The position numbers were made by a program, and so were the translations under genes. This document shows, in pieces, positions 1 through 7,661 of a stretch of 64,000 bases of DNA. Source of the DNA: Kiritimatiellia bacterium (GTDB taxonomy: Bacteria; Verrucomicrobiota; Kiritimatiellia; UBA8416; YA12-FULL-48-11); contig JAQUPZ010000006.1 in assembly GCA_028716365.1 (NCBI GenBank), positions 248,001-312,000 on the forward strand. The letters run 5' to 3'. Within the stretch, counting starts at the first letter, position 1. The number at the start of each line of letters is the position of its first letter. The notes under the pieces were generated by a model. That model saw nothing but the letters and a program-made list of their open reading frames with translations. It was not told the origin of the DNA and ran no database searches.

Positions 1-2
1 TG

Positions 3-1748
3 CCGTACGCTGTAACTTTCTACAGGCCATTCCCTGAAAAGGCACTCCAGGGCGGAGACCTGGCCAGGTTCGGTCTGGCTGGCTGTTTCAACGAAGTTTG
101 GACTATCCTGTTGCTGGGCATTGCAGGCGCGTTCCTTGGACTCCTAACGCCTATTCTTACCGGATATATAATCGACGTGATAATTCCTGAAGCAGCTCGG
201 AACGAAATGTTCCAGATCGCCGGCATCCTGTTCTTCTGCGGCCTGGCAATATCAGTGTTCAATTTCACGCGAAGCATTGCGCTTCTGCGCATACAGGGAA
301 AACTCGACATTTCCGTCATGTCGGCACTGTGGGACCGGCTGCTGGCACTGCCCGTGCCGTTCTTCCGCAGGTTCACAGCCGGCGACTTGGCAACCCGTGC
401 GATGGGGCTGCAGGGCATTTACCAGATGCTTTCCGGACAGGCAATCAGCGTTATCCTGTCATTGATTTTCTCTGTTTTCAACCTCGCGCTACTGTTCTAC
501 TACAGCATGAAGATGGCTTTTCTTGCCGTCGGCCTGACTTTCCTGGGCGTGCTGATATCATGGATCGCCAGCGCATTCATCATCCGCTACCAGCGCATCC
601 AGATGGAGTTGCAGGGGAAAAATGCCGGCACCATCCTCCAGCTACTTCTCGGCATTTCAAAAATCAGGGTTTCCGGAGTTGAAGATCGCGCTTTTGGTGT
701 ATGGGCAGACCTCTTTTCGCGCCAGCGACAGGCAGAATTCAAAGCGTCCATTGTCTCGAAGTCGTTAATCACTTTCTATTCCGTTTACCCCATCATAACG
801 AGCATGCTGATCTACATGTGGTTTGTCTGGAAAACATCGAGCACTCAGCTGAGCACAGGACAGTTTCTCGCATTTAATGCCGCATTTGCCGGTTTTCAGG
901 CGGCGATCCAGCAGGCAGCGGATGTTGTTTCCTCGCTGCTGCAGGCTATCCCGATTTACGAAAGGTCCAAACCCATCCTTGAGGAATTCCCTGAAACAGA
1001 CGAATCCAAAAGCCCGCCCGGCGAACTGAGCGGCAACATACAGGTCCATCATGTTTTCTTCCGCTATGACAGCAGCGGACCTCTTATCCTAAAGGACCTG
1101 TCGATCAGAATCAACCCTGGCGAATTTGTAGGCATCGTCGGCGATTCCGGTTCGGGCAAATCGACCCTGTTCCGGCTTCTGCTTGGATTTGAAACACCCG
1201 AATCAGGTACAGTCTTCTACGATGGGCAGGATCTCCGATCCCTCGACATCAGGGAAGTCCGCCAGCAGATGGGTGTCGTTCTTCAAAACGACAAACTGAT
1301 GCCATCGTCCATTTTCAAGAACATCACAGGCGCATACAACCTTACCATTGATGACGCATGGGAAGCCGCACGCATGGTCGGCATATCCGACGACATAGAA
1401 GAGATGCCCATGGGAATGCAAACATTCATAGCGGAGGGAGGAACCACGTTCTCGGGTGGGCAACGCCAGAGGCTGCTTATTGCGAGAGCGCTGGTGCGGA
1501 GGCCCCGCATATTGTTCATGGACGAGGCAACAAGCGCGCTGGATAACCGCACTCAGCAGATCGTGAGCCAAAGCCTGGAACAGCTCCGCGTGACAAGGGT
1601 TGTGATTGCTCACAGGCTGAGCACCATCATAAACGCGGACCGCATCTACGTGATTCACAAGGGAGAAATGACAGAAATGGGGACCTACGGGGAACTGATG
1701 GCTGCAAACAGTTTCTTTGCGCGCCTGGCGAAGCGACAGCTGGCTTGA
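3..1748 (+). CDS. NHLM-type bacteriocin/peptide ABC exporter, permease-ATPase (5' truncated)
   Basis: The reading frame is open from base 3, so the gene begins outside the window; the first ATG inside (111) is probably internal. The visible part is a six-helix ABC exporter membrane domain followed by a nucleotide-binding domain with Walker A GDSGSGKST, signature FSGGQRQR and Walker B RILFMDEATSAL, plus an H-loop in VVIAHRLST. The stretch before the first helix (FYRPFPEKAL) resembles the type of NHLM/NHLP exporters, which send out leader-peptide-bearing RiPP-like peptides and usually work in pairs with a peptidase-containing partner. Neither the partner nor a precursor peptide is in the window; they should lie to the left. 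The family call rests on overall resemblance. A generic lipid or peptide exporter is the alternative. Confidence 0.85.
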   Translation, partial: PYAVTFYRPFPEKALQGGDLARFGLAGCFNEVWTILLLGIAGAFLGLLTPILTGYIIDVIIPEAARNEMFQIAGILFFCGLAISVFNFTRSIALLRIQGKLDISVMSALWDRLLALPVPFFRRFTAGDLATRAMGLQGIYQMLSGQAISVILSLIFSVFNLALLFYYSMKMAFLAVGLTFLGVLISWIASAFIIRYQRIQMELQGKNAGTILQLLLGISKIRVSGVEDRAFGVWADLFSRQRQAEFKASIVSKSLITFYSVYPIITSMLIYMWFVWKTSSTQLSTGQFLAFNAAFAGFQAAIQQAADVVSSLLQAIPIYERSKPILEEFPETDESKSPPGELSGNIQVHHVFFRYDSSGPLILKDLSIRINPGEFVGIVGDSGSGKSTLFRLLLGFETPESGTVFYDGQDLRSLDIREVRQQMGVVLQNDKLMPSSIFKNITGAYNLTIDDAWEAARMVGISDDIEEMPMGMQTFIAEGGTTFSGGQRQRLLIARALVRRPRILFMDEATSALDNRTQQIVSQSLEQLRVTRVVIAHRLSTIINADRIYVIHKGEMTEMGTYGELMAANSFFARLAKRQLA

Positions 1749-1778
1749 TTATTACTGCCGGCAGAAGGAGATAATGCC

Positions 1779-2975
1779 ATGAATTGCAAATGGACGCTGA
1801 TGGGATTGACGCTGATTTTAACGTCATGCTCGATGTCGGATGATCCCGTTCATCAAAGAGCAAGACATATCCAGAAAATGAAGGGAGATATCGTCATCGG
1901 CATCGCCGCATCAAAGGACCCGCTGGAGCTTCCTTTGTGGATGGGCATGGAACTGGCAGTCAAGGAGATCAACGCCGCCGGGGGCATAATGGGCAGAAGA
2001 ATCAACGCCATCAGTCAAAATGACAAGGACAGCGTGGCAGAAGCCCTGGACATCGCATCCTCCCTTGGAGCCAACCTCGACGTATCGGCTGTCATCGGTC
2101 ATACAACTTCTTATATCAGCGTCCCGGCATCTGTTGTTTATGAGTATTTTGGAATTGTCATGGTTTCCCCGTCCGCCAGTACGCCGGTACTGACAAAACG
2201 CGGATTGAAACATGTGTTCAGGATCGTCCCCAGTGACGAAGAAACCGGCAAGTGCATGGCGGACTTCTGCCTGAAACAAGGGTACAGGAAAGTCATGATA
2301 TATCACGTCAACAACAACTATGGAATTGGCCTCGCAAATTCATTCCAAACAAGCGCACACAGGGTGGGTGTCCAGACAATCGATCGTCGATGGTATCCTG
2401 ACAATTCTTCAGACACCGAGGCTTTTATCTCGGACCTCAAATACTGGAATACTCTCTTCAGCTTCGATGCAATCTTTCTCGCCGGAGAATTGCCGCACGC
2501 GGGCGTGGTCATAGCCGAAGCGCGAAAGCTGGGCATAAATGTGCCTGTACTTGGCGGTGATGGCCTGTGCGACGATTCAATCACAGATATTGTCGGCGTA
2601 TCGGCAAAAGACATTTTTGCTGCTTTTGTCTTCGACCTTGAATCGGCAAACCCGGTCTCTAGGTCTTTTGTCGAGAGATTCACGAAAGAGTATAATCACC
2701 CTCCCACCGATAGTGCCGCAAAGGGATATGACGCCGTCATGGTGCTTGCAGAAGCTGTCAAAAAAGGGAATTCCGCCGTGCCGAAGAAAATAGTCGAAGC
2801 GCTTCACTCATTAACAAATTATGTCGGGGTCACCGGACCTAACATCTTTGACGAAAAAGGTGACGTGATGGGCAAGCCCATTATCATCATGTCCCTGGAG
2901 GACGGCCGTTTCAAGAAAGTCACAGACTCGCAGAAACTGCGCGAATCCCGCCAGCCCCGCAAGAGTCCGCAATAA
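1779..2975 (+). CDS. Periplasmic-binding lipoprotein, Leu/Ile/Val-binding (Peripla_BP_6) type
   Basis: A 398-residue protein with a short signal peptide ending in a lipobox (LTSC at about residues 14-17), so probably an anchored lipoprotein. The body matches the branched-chain amino-acid-binding fold: an early IVIGIAASKDPLELPLW stretch, then VKEINAAGGIMGRRI, the STxPVLT-type ligand loop (SASTPVLTKRG) and a C-terminal KGYDAVMVLAEAVKKG helix. The start has a clear AGGAGA ribosome site 7 bases upstream. It lies 30 bp after the exporter, so the two may be co-transcribed. No branched-chain permease genes are near, so it may be a ligand sensor or an orphan binding protein; the ligand is unknown. 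Confidence 0.85.
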   Translation: MNCKWTLMGLTLILTSCSMSDDPVHQRARHIQKMKGDIVIGIAASKDPLELPLWMGMELAVKEINAAGGIMGRRINAISQNDKDSVAEALDIASSLGANLDVSAVIGHTTSYISVPASVVYEYFGIVMVSPSASTPVLTKRGLKHVFRIVPSDEETGKCMADFCLKQGYRKVMIYHVNNNYGIGLANSFQTSAHRVGVQTIDRRWYPDNSSDTEAFISDLKYWNTLFSFDAIFLAGELPHAGVVIAEARKLGINVPVLGGDGLCDDSITDIVGVSAKDIFAAFVFDLESANPVSRSFVERFTKEYNHPPTDSAAKGYDAVMVLAEAVKKGNSAVPKKIVEALHSLTNYVGVTGPNIFDEKGDVMGKPIIIMSLEDGRFKKVTDSQKLRESRQPRKSPQ

Positions 2976-3021
2976 CTATATTATCAGTATTATCAGGTAT
3001 TATCAGGGGTCAGGTATTATC

Positions 3022-3045
3022 AGGGGTCACGTCCCGACATACGAC
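3022..3045 (+). repeat. Left copy of the 24-bp terminal inverted repeat
   Basis: It is identical to the reverse complement of 4106-4129 and begins with an aggggtca octamer. It lies 44 bp upstream of the transposase start. Confidence 0.9.
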
Positions 3046-3089
3046 ATTTGTGGTTGTATTGTGCGGGTTGATAGGGTAAGTGTTATGGT

Positions 3090-4124
3090 ATGTCAAGGCC
3101 GTTAAGAGTGGATGTTGAAGGCGGGTGGTATCACGTAAGTGCACGCGGGATCGAACGGCGGCGTATATTCCATGAGCAGAAATACTACGCGCACTTTCTT
3201 GAACTGATGGGTTTGATGAGCGAACGGTACGGGGTGGAAGTGCATGCATATTGCCTGATGAGCAACCACTACCACCTGATAATCAGGACACCGCATGCAA
3301 ACGCCAGCAGATCGATACAGTGGCTGAATGTGAGCTATTCGGCGTGGTACAATGCGAAGAGACAGCGTGTAGGTCATGTGTTTCAGGGCAGATTCAACAG
3401 TGTTCTGATAGACTGCGAGGGAGCGTGGCTTCTTACTGCCAGTGAATATCTGCATTTGAATCCGGTAAGAACAGCAGGGATGGGGCTTGTCAAGAAGGAG
3501 ACCCTTGCAGAAAGCAGGGGCTTCAGGGAACCAACAGATGAAGAGGTCAGGAAGAGGCTGGAGAAATTACGCCAGTACAGGTGGAGTTCATATGGAGCGT
3601 ATACTGGATATACCAGCAAGCCGGGATGGCTGCATACGGAGGTGATTCTCGGACGATGCGGAGGGAAGAATCGGTACAGGAAGTATGTGCAGGAGCATAT
3701 AACACGGGGAGCGGATCCGGAGGTATTTGAATGTTTGAAGGGGCGGTTGGCGATAGGGTCCAGGGGGTTTGTGGAAGGGGCGAAGAAACTTGTAAAGAAG
3801 GTAACGAAAGAACAGCCGGACCGGAAGGCTATGAGGGATTTGGTAGAATTTGGGATGATAATGGAGATTGTGGAAAAGGAGAAGAACGAGAAGTGGGAGG
3901 AATTCAGGGACAGGCATGCTGACTGTGGCAGGGACTTGGTATTATATCTGGCGAGGCAGCGTAGCGGGTTGACGATGCCTGAAATTGGCGAGAAAGCTGG
4001 AGGACTGCATTACAAGGTTGTTGAGAAGGCGGTAGGACGGTTTGCGGAAAAGATTAAAGGAGATAGGCGTTTGCGCTTGCTCGCACAACGATGCCTGGAT
4101 CATTTGTCGTATGTCGGGACGTGA
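3090..4124 (+). CDS. REP-associated tyrosine (Y1, IS200-like) transposase
   Basis: A 344-residue protein of the Y1_Tnp/RAYT family. The N-terminus (MSRPLRVDVEGGWYHVSARG) is the characteristic first strand, the metal-binding HUH motif appears as SNHYHLIIRTP (about residues 56-66), and the candidate nucleophilic Tyr is in SEYLHLNPVR. The C-terminal third resembles the helix-turn-helix of DnaA domain IV (LTMPEIGEKAGGLHYKVVEKA), a common extension in this family. These enzymes cut and rejoin single-stranded DNA at short palindromes. The gene is intact, its 3' end forms part of the element's right inverted repeat, and no accessory gene accompanies it. Confidence 0.9.
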   Translation: MSRPLRVDVEGGWYHVSARGIERRRIFHEQKYYAHFLELMGLMSERYGVEVHAYCLMSNHYHLIIRTPHANASRSIQWLNVSYSAWYNAKRQRVGHVFQGRFNSVLIDCEGAWLLTASEYLHLNPVRTAGMGLVKKETLAESRGFREPTDEEVRKRLEKLRQYRWSSYGAYTGYTSKPGWLHTEVILGRCGGKNRYRKYVQEHITRGADPEVFECLKGRLAIGSRGFVEGAKKLVKKVTKEQPDRKAMRDLVEFGMIMEIVEKEKNEKWEEFRDRHADCGRDLVLYLARQRSGLTMPEIGEKAGGLHYKVVEKAVGRFAEKIKGDRRLRLLAQRCLDHLSYVGT

Positions 4125-4129
4125 CCCCT
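4106..4129 (-). repeat. Right copy of the 24-bp terminal inverted repeat, overlapping the transposase stop
   Basis: A perfect reverse complement of 3022-3045. It encodes the last residues and stop codon of the transposase (CDS end 4124). A further octamer copy lies at 4138-4145, in which the broken siroheme-synthase frame terminates. Confidence 0.9.
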
Positions 4130-4144
4130 AAAACCTGTGACCCC

Positions 4145-4252
4145 TCAAACCTTGCGTGTGGCAACCTTGCCGCCGCCTATAACAAGGCAGTCGCGTCCTT
4201 CCGCGATCAGACCGAGCGGAAATACCGTTTTTGAATATTTCTCTTTTCGCAT
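4145..4252 (-). pseudogene. N-terminal remnant of siroheme synthase / precorrin-2 dehydrogenase
   Basis: On the minus strand an ATG at 4252 opens a 35-codon frame with the N-terminal NAD-binding signature of the CysG-N/SirC/Met8 family: FPLGLIAEGRDCLVIGGG then KVATRK. Full-length members have about 150-220 residues. The frame runs into the right end of the RAYT element and stops at TGA (4145-4147) inside an aggggtca octamer. It lies 36 bp downstream of ahbAB in the same orientation, and siroheme is the substrate of the Ahb pathway, so it was probably the last gene of that operon. The rest is not visible left of the element, so it was deleted or moved rather than simply split. Confidence 0.7.
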
Positions 4253-4288
4253 AATGATTTTGTTCAGTATTTGAAAACCGCTGAAACC

Positions 4289-5335
4289 TTAAACTATATC
4301 TTCGCAGAAAAACCGGGGACTTGTTTTTTTATATTCACGCACTGATACAAGAATAAGTCCGTCGGTTAATCCGGTTTCAGCAGAAACTTCCTGAAAAAAA
4401 CTGCGAATTGTTTCTTCATCACCTGCGTGAACCATTGCGTATAGATTATATGGAAATGATTCTGTAAACAAGCGTTCATAACAATGTGTAATACTGTCAA
4501 TATCGGCAAGGTGTCTGCCTGCCTGTTCCACTTTGGCCTCAGGTACTTTCCATACACACATTGCATTAGCCTTGAATCCAATTTTCTGGTGATAGAGGAT
4601 CAGGCCAATACGTCTTAGTACCCCGGTCTCTTTCCATTTTATAAGCAACCTTACGATTTCCATCGGATTAAGACCTGTTTTTCTGGCAATTGCCTTGATG
4701 GGGTCCGTGGCTGGGGACAAGTTGTCCTGGAGTTGGCGTACAACTTCCTTTTCCGTCTCATTGAGAACAAGGGCGGGAGTGTCGATGCGAAGAGCATTTG
4801 AATTAAATGAATGATGCAAAGAAGCCAGCGCTTTCTGGTGACTGAGCCGGGGATCCAAAATGACCTGGATTTTGAAGCGTCGCTTGGCAGGTAGAACCAG
4901 CAGTGTTTTCTTGGACAAAGTCTGTTTTATTGACGCCAGTTCCTTTTCGTAGAGATCGCCCCTGGCGGTCACCGTAAACCAGAGGTTTGGCAGGGATATG
5001 TCGGTGGATACTTTTACCGGAAGGCATTCTCTCCGGTAACAGTGTGTAATACTTTTGTAAGGTGTGAGGGATGCGGCAATCTTATCGATGTTTTCCGGTT
5101 CAAGCCTAACCCCGCACAATGTACTTTTATATCCGAGTTGTTGAGAATTAAAAACAGCACCAAAACGACGTGCTTTACCAGACTCGAAGAAATATTGTAT
5201 TTTTTTTATAACATCTTCTTCACTTAATCCAAGTTTTGCACCTATGGCAGCGAGGGGGTGCGGGACAAAGGGGATACCTTCCTGGAGTGTCAGAAGAAGT
5301 AAATTATCAATATTATCATCCTTTTCAGTTATCAA
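4289..5335 (-). CDS. ahbAB: Siroheme decarboxylase, AhbA-AhbB fusion
   Basis: A 348-residue protein made of two tandem AsnC/Lrp-like siroheme-decarboxylase units. Each unit has a winged-helix part and a ligand domain: GKARRFGAVF...SITHCYRRE in the first half, and GVLRRIGLIL...SITHCYERL in the second. AhbA and AhbB (relatives of NirD/L/G/H) jointly decarboxylate siroheme to 12,18-didecarboxysiroheme; they are usually separate polypeptides of about 160 residues, so this is a natural fusion. The start is a TTG with a strong AAGGAG site 8 bases upstream. Only 12 bp separate it from ahbD. The companions AhbC and AhbD favour heme b synthesis over heme d1. Such proteins are often misannotated as transcription regulators. 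Confidence 0.88.
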   Translation of the reverse strand: MITEKDDNIDNLLLLTLQEGIPFVPHPLAAIGAKLGLSEEDVIKKIQYFFESGKARRFGAVFNSQQLGYKSTLCGVRLEPENIDKIAASLTPYKSITHCYRRECLPVKVSTDISLPNLWFTVTARGDLYEKELASIKQTLSKKTLLVLPAKRRFKIQVILDPRLSHQKALASLHHSFNSNALRIDTPALVLNETEKEVVRQLQDNLSPATDPIKAIARKTGLNPMEIVRLLIKWKETGVLRRIGLILYHQKIGFKANAMCVWKVPEAKVEQAGRHLADIDSITHCYERLFTESFPYNLYAMVHAGDEETIRSFFQEVSAETGLTDGLILVSVREYKKTSPRFFCEDIV

Positions 5336-5347
5336 TTTTTCTGCTCC

Positions 5348-6418
5348 TTAATCTTTAAGCCCGGCCTTGGGAACGTAAGTGCAGGAAGGCTCCTCTGCGA
5401 GGTAATCGCCGCTCTGCACATAGCCACGGGCACGGCAACCACCGCAAACATACCTATATTCACAGTATCCACATTTGCCTCCATAGTTGTCAATATTACG
5501 GAGTTTTCTGAAAATCTCCGATTCTTCGTATATCTTTCTAAAATTAAAATTTTCTTTTCGGAGATCACCACATGCCAAATCAAGAAAACCGCATGGTTGT
5601 ATTATGCCGCGATGAGAAACAAATACAAAACCGCGTCCACCCATACAGCCGCTGGCGTGACCACGTCTGCCGGACAAACTTGTTTGAATACGTGCGAAAT
5701 GAGGAGCGCAGGTGGTTTTTACCTTGATCGGTACGTGTTTTGAAGTTTCAGCAATCCATTGCAAGGCGCGTTCATATTGCTCCGGGGAGATTTCCATCTG
5801 TTTAAGGGCGGTACCCCGGCCTGTCGGGACCAGGAAAAAAATATCTAAAGCGAAAGCACCCAATTCAATTGCCAGTTGTAGTATGTCCGGAAGTTCGGCG
5901 ACATTATGACGTGTAACCGTTGTATTGATCTGGAACTCGATCCCGGCTTCCTTTGCATGTTTTATACCTCTAATGGCTGATTCGAATGCCCCTTTAACAC
6001 CCCGGAATGCATCGTGAGTTTCTGTAGTTGCACCGTCCAAGCTGATGCTTATTCGCTGAATACCTGACTGCTTTATCAGTTGGACAGTGTTTGCGTTGAT
6101 TAACGGACCGCATGGGGCCATTACTACCCTGAGTCCGCAGCTGGTTGCGTGGCTGGCAAGATCATAGATATCGGGCCGCGTCATGGGTTCCCCGCCGGTA
6201 AGAATAAGGATCGGCTTGGAGAAGGCGGCAATGCCATCAATCAGACGAAAACCCTCCTCTGTTGAGAGTTCACCGGGATAATCCTGATTACGGGCAGAAC
6301 CACGACAATGGAGGCATTGGAGTTCACACCGCCGGGTAGTTTCCCATGCAACAACCCGCAAAATCTGTTCATGTTTTGGTGAATTCATAGGCCGGAAGAA
6401 GATACCATGACAATTCAT
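5348..6418 (-). CDS. ahbD: AhbD heme b synthase, radical SAM
   Basis: A radical SAM protein with the [4Fe-4S] motif CELQCLHC (about residues 32-39), LTGGEPMTRPDIYDLA and the AhbD-like stretch FQINTTVTRHNVAELPDIL followed by LVPTGRG. The C-terminal SPASM-like auxiliary cluster region has C-GYCEYRYVCGGCRARGY. AhbD oxidatively decarboxylates the propionates of Fe-coproporphyrin III to vinyl groups, giving heme b, which c-type cytochromes need. The ORF starts at 6418; a second ATG at 6388 (MNSPKHEQILRVVAWE) fits the family N-terminus better, and neither has a clear ribosome site. It sits between ahbC and ahbAB in one operon. Confidence 0.9.
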   Translation of the reverse strand: MNCHGIFFRPMNSPKHEQILRVVAWETTRRCELQCLHCRGSARNQDYPGELSTEEGFRLIDGIAAFSKPILILTGGEPMTRPDIYDLASHATSCGLRVVMAPCGPLINANTVQLIKQSGIQRISISLDGATTETHDAFRGVKGAFESAIRGIKHAKEAGIEFQINTTVTRHNVAELPDILQLAIELGAFALDIFFLVPTGRGTALKQMEISPEQYERALQWIAETSKHVPIKVKTTCAPHFARIQTSLSGRRGHASGCMGGRGFVFVSHRGIIQPCGFLDLACGDLRKENFNFRKIYEESEIFRKLRNIDNYGGKCGYCEYRYVCGGCRARGYVQSGDYLAEEPSCTYVPKAGLKD

Positions 6419-6470
6419 TCAGTACACATATTTTTCGAATAGGCTGAATGGAGGGTCTAAAACATGGTCA

Positions 6471-7652
6471 CTATATGCCGATTTCCTCGTCTGTAAGATA
6501 ACATGCAGGGTCACATCCCCAGATATTTCCGGTTACGGCTTCTGCACGTGCCCTGAAATTACCCCCGCAGACATCCAGAAACCTGCAGGCCGCGCAACGC
6601 CCGGTAACGTGTTTTTTCTTATCCTTTAGTTGGGCCATTAATGAATTTGTTAAATCATGCCATATTCTGCTGAAGGCCTGTTTTCTTACATTTCCAAGAG
6701 GGTGATTGCGCCAGAACTGGTCTGGATAGACTGTACCATCCCAGCTGACACATCCGATGCCCACGGCGGTACTGTTTCCTCCATTCATTATGAGAAGTTT
6801 CATAACGTCTTCTGCATGTGGATTATTTTCCTTGAGCATTCTCAGGTACAGATAAGGGCCGTCACAATGATTGTCCACTGTCAGCACTTCGATTTTTTTT
6901 CCTTTCCGGTACAGATCGGAAGTCCGGTCAATAATAAGATCAACAACACGCCGTGTTTCTATATGATCAAGGTCTTCTGCCTGAAGCTTGCTTCCACGTC
7001 CTGAATAAACAAGATGATAAAAACAAACCCGTGGAATGTTTTCTTTCTCTATAAGGTCGAAAATACCCGGAATATCTGCTGCATTGTGGCGGGTGATGGT
7101 AAAACGCAGACCTGTTTTTATTCCCGCCCCGCGGCTGTTTCGTATTCCACGCAGAGCGCCGTCAAACGCCCCTTTTTGTCTTCGGAACAGGTCATGGGCT
7201 TCTTTCAGTCCATCAAGGCTGATACCTACATATGAAAGGCCGACAGCCTTGAGCCTTGAGGCAAGTTGTTCAGTGATAAGGGTACCGTTGGTTGATATTA
7301 CTGCTCTCATTTTTTTGGAAACTGCATATTCCGCAAGTTCAGGTAAATCCGGTCGTACAAGCGGTTCACCGCCGGAAAAAAGGATTACAGGAGAACCGAA
7401 AGCGGAAAGATCGTCTATCAGGATCATTCCTTCGGGAGTTGAGAGGTCAGGACTGGAAGCCGGTGTTTCTGAAAAGGCGTAACAGTGCTGACAGGCCAGA
7501 TTACACCTTGCAGTTACATTCCAGACAACAACAGGTTTTTTATCCTGTGAAAACTGTAGAAGGTGGCCCGGCAGTTTTTCTGACTGCCTGCCATAACGCA
7601 AGGGATCAGAAGACTCCACCTGACCCAGATAGAGTTTTGATATACCGATCAT
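6471..7652 (-). CDS. ahbC: AhbC 12,18-didecarboxysiroheme deacetylase, radical SAM
   Basis: A 393-residue radical SAM protein. The N-terminus MIGISKLYLGQVE and LLQFSQDKKPVVVWNVTARC are diagnostic of the AhbC/NirJ family. The cluster motif is CNLACQHC (about residues 50-57), followed by FSGGEPLVRPDL, and the SPASM-type C-terminus has CAACRFLDVCGGNFRARAEA. AhbC removes the two acetate side chains of didecarboxysiroheme to yield Fe-coproporphyrin III. NirJ (heme d1 pathway) is the close alternative, but an ahbD neighbour and no visible nir genes favour AhbC. It starts 9 bp after the RidA-like gene and is likely co-transcribed with it. Confidence 0.9.
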   Translation of the reverse strand: MIGISKLYLGQVESSDPLRYGRQSEKLPGHLLQFSQDKKPVVVWNVTARCNLACQHCYAFSETPASSPDLSTPEGMILIDDLSAFGSPVILFSGGEPLVRPDLPELAEYAVSKKMRAVISTNGTLITEQLASRLKAVGLSYVGISLDGLKEAHDLFRRQKGAFDGALRGIRNSRGAGIKTGLRFTITRHNAADIPGIFDLIEKENIPRVCFYHLVYSGRGSKLQAEDLDHIETRRVVDLIIDRTSDLYRKGKKIEVLTVDNHCDGPYLYLRMLKENNPHAEDVMKLLIMNGGNSTAVGIGCVSWDGTVYPDQFWRNHPLGNVRKQAFSRIWHDLTNSLMAQLKDKKKHVTGRCAACRFLDVCGGNFRARAEAVTGNIWGCDPACYLTDEEIGI

Positions 7653-7661
7653 GGATACGAA

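Larger units (their letters stand above)
2994..4149 (+). mobile_element. RAYT element with inverted, iteron-bearing ends
   Basis: The transposase gene is framed by a perfect 24-bp inverted repeat (3022-3045 and 4106-4129). Each end also carries two copies of the octamer aggggtca: 3005-3012 and 3022-3029 on the left, and complements at 4122-4129 and 4138-4145 on the right. The left copies sit in a 17-bp tandem unit (2994-3012 and 3011-3029). The right inverted repeat overlaps the last codons and stop of the transposase. Such ends are expected for a REP/RAYT element, where the Y1 transposase recognises palindromic units. The outer limits are estimates. Confidence 0.75.

Noticed and set aside
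4289..5335. Lrp/AsnC transcription regulator
   Set aside because: Although the fold is AsnC-like, the two tandem units and linkage to ahbC/ahbD identify siroheme decarboxylase.
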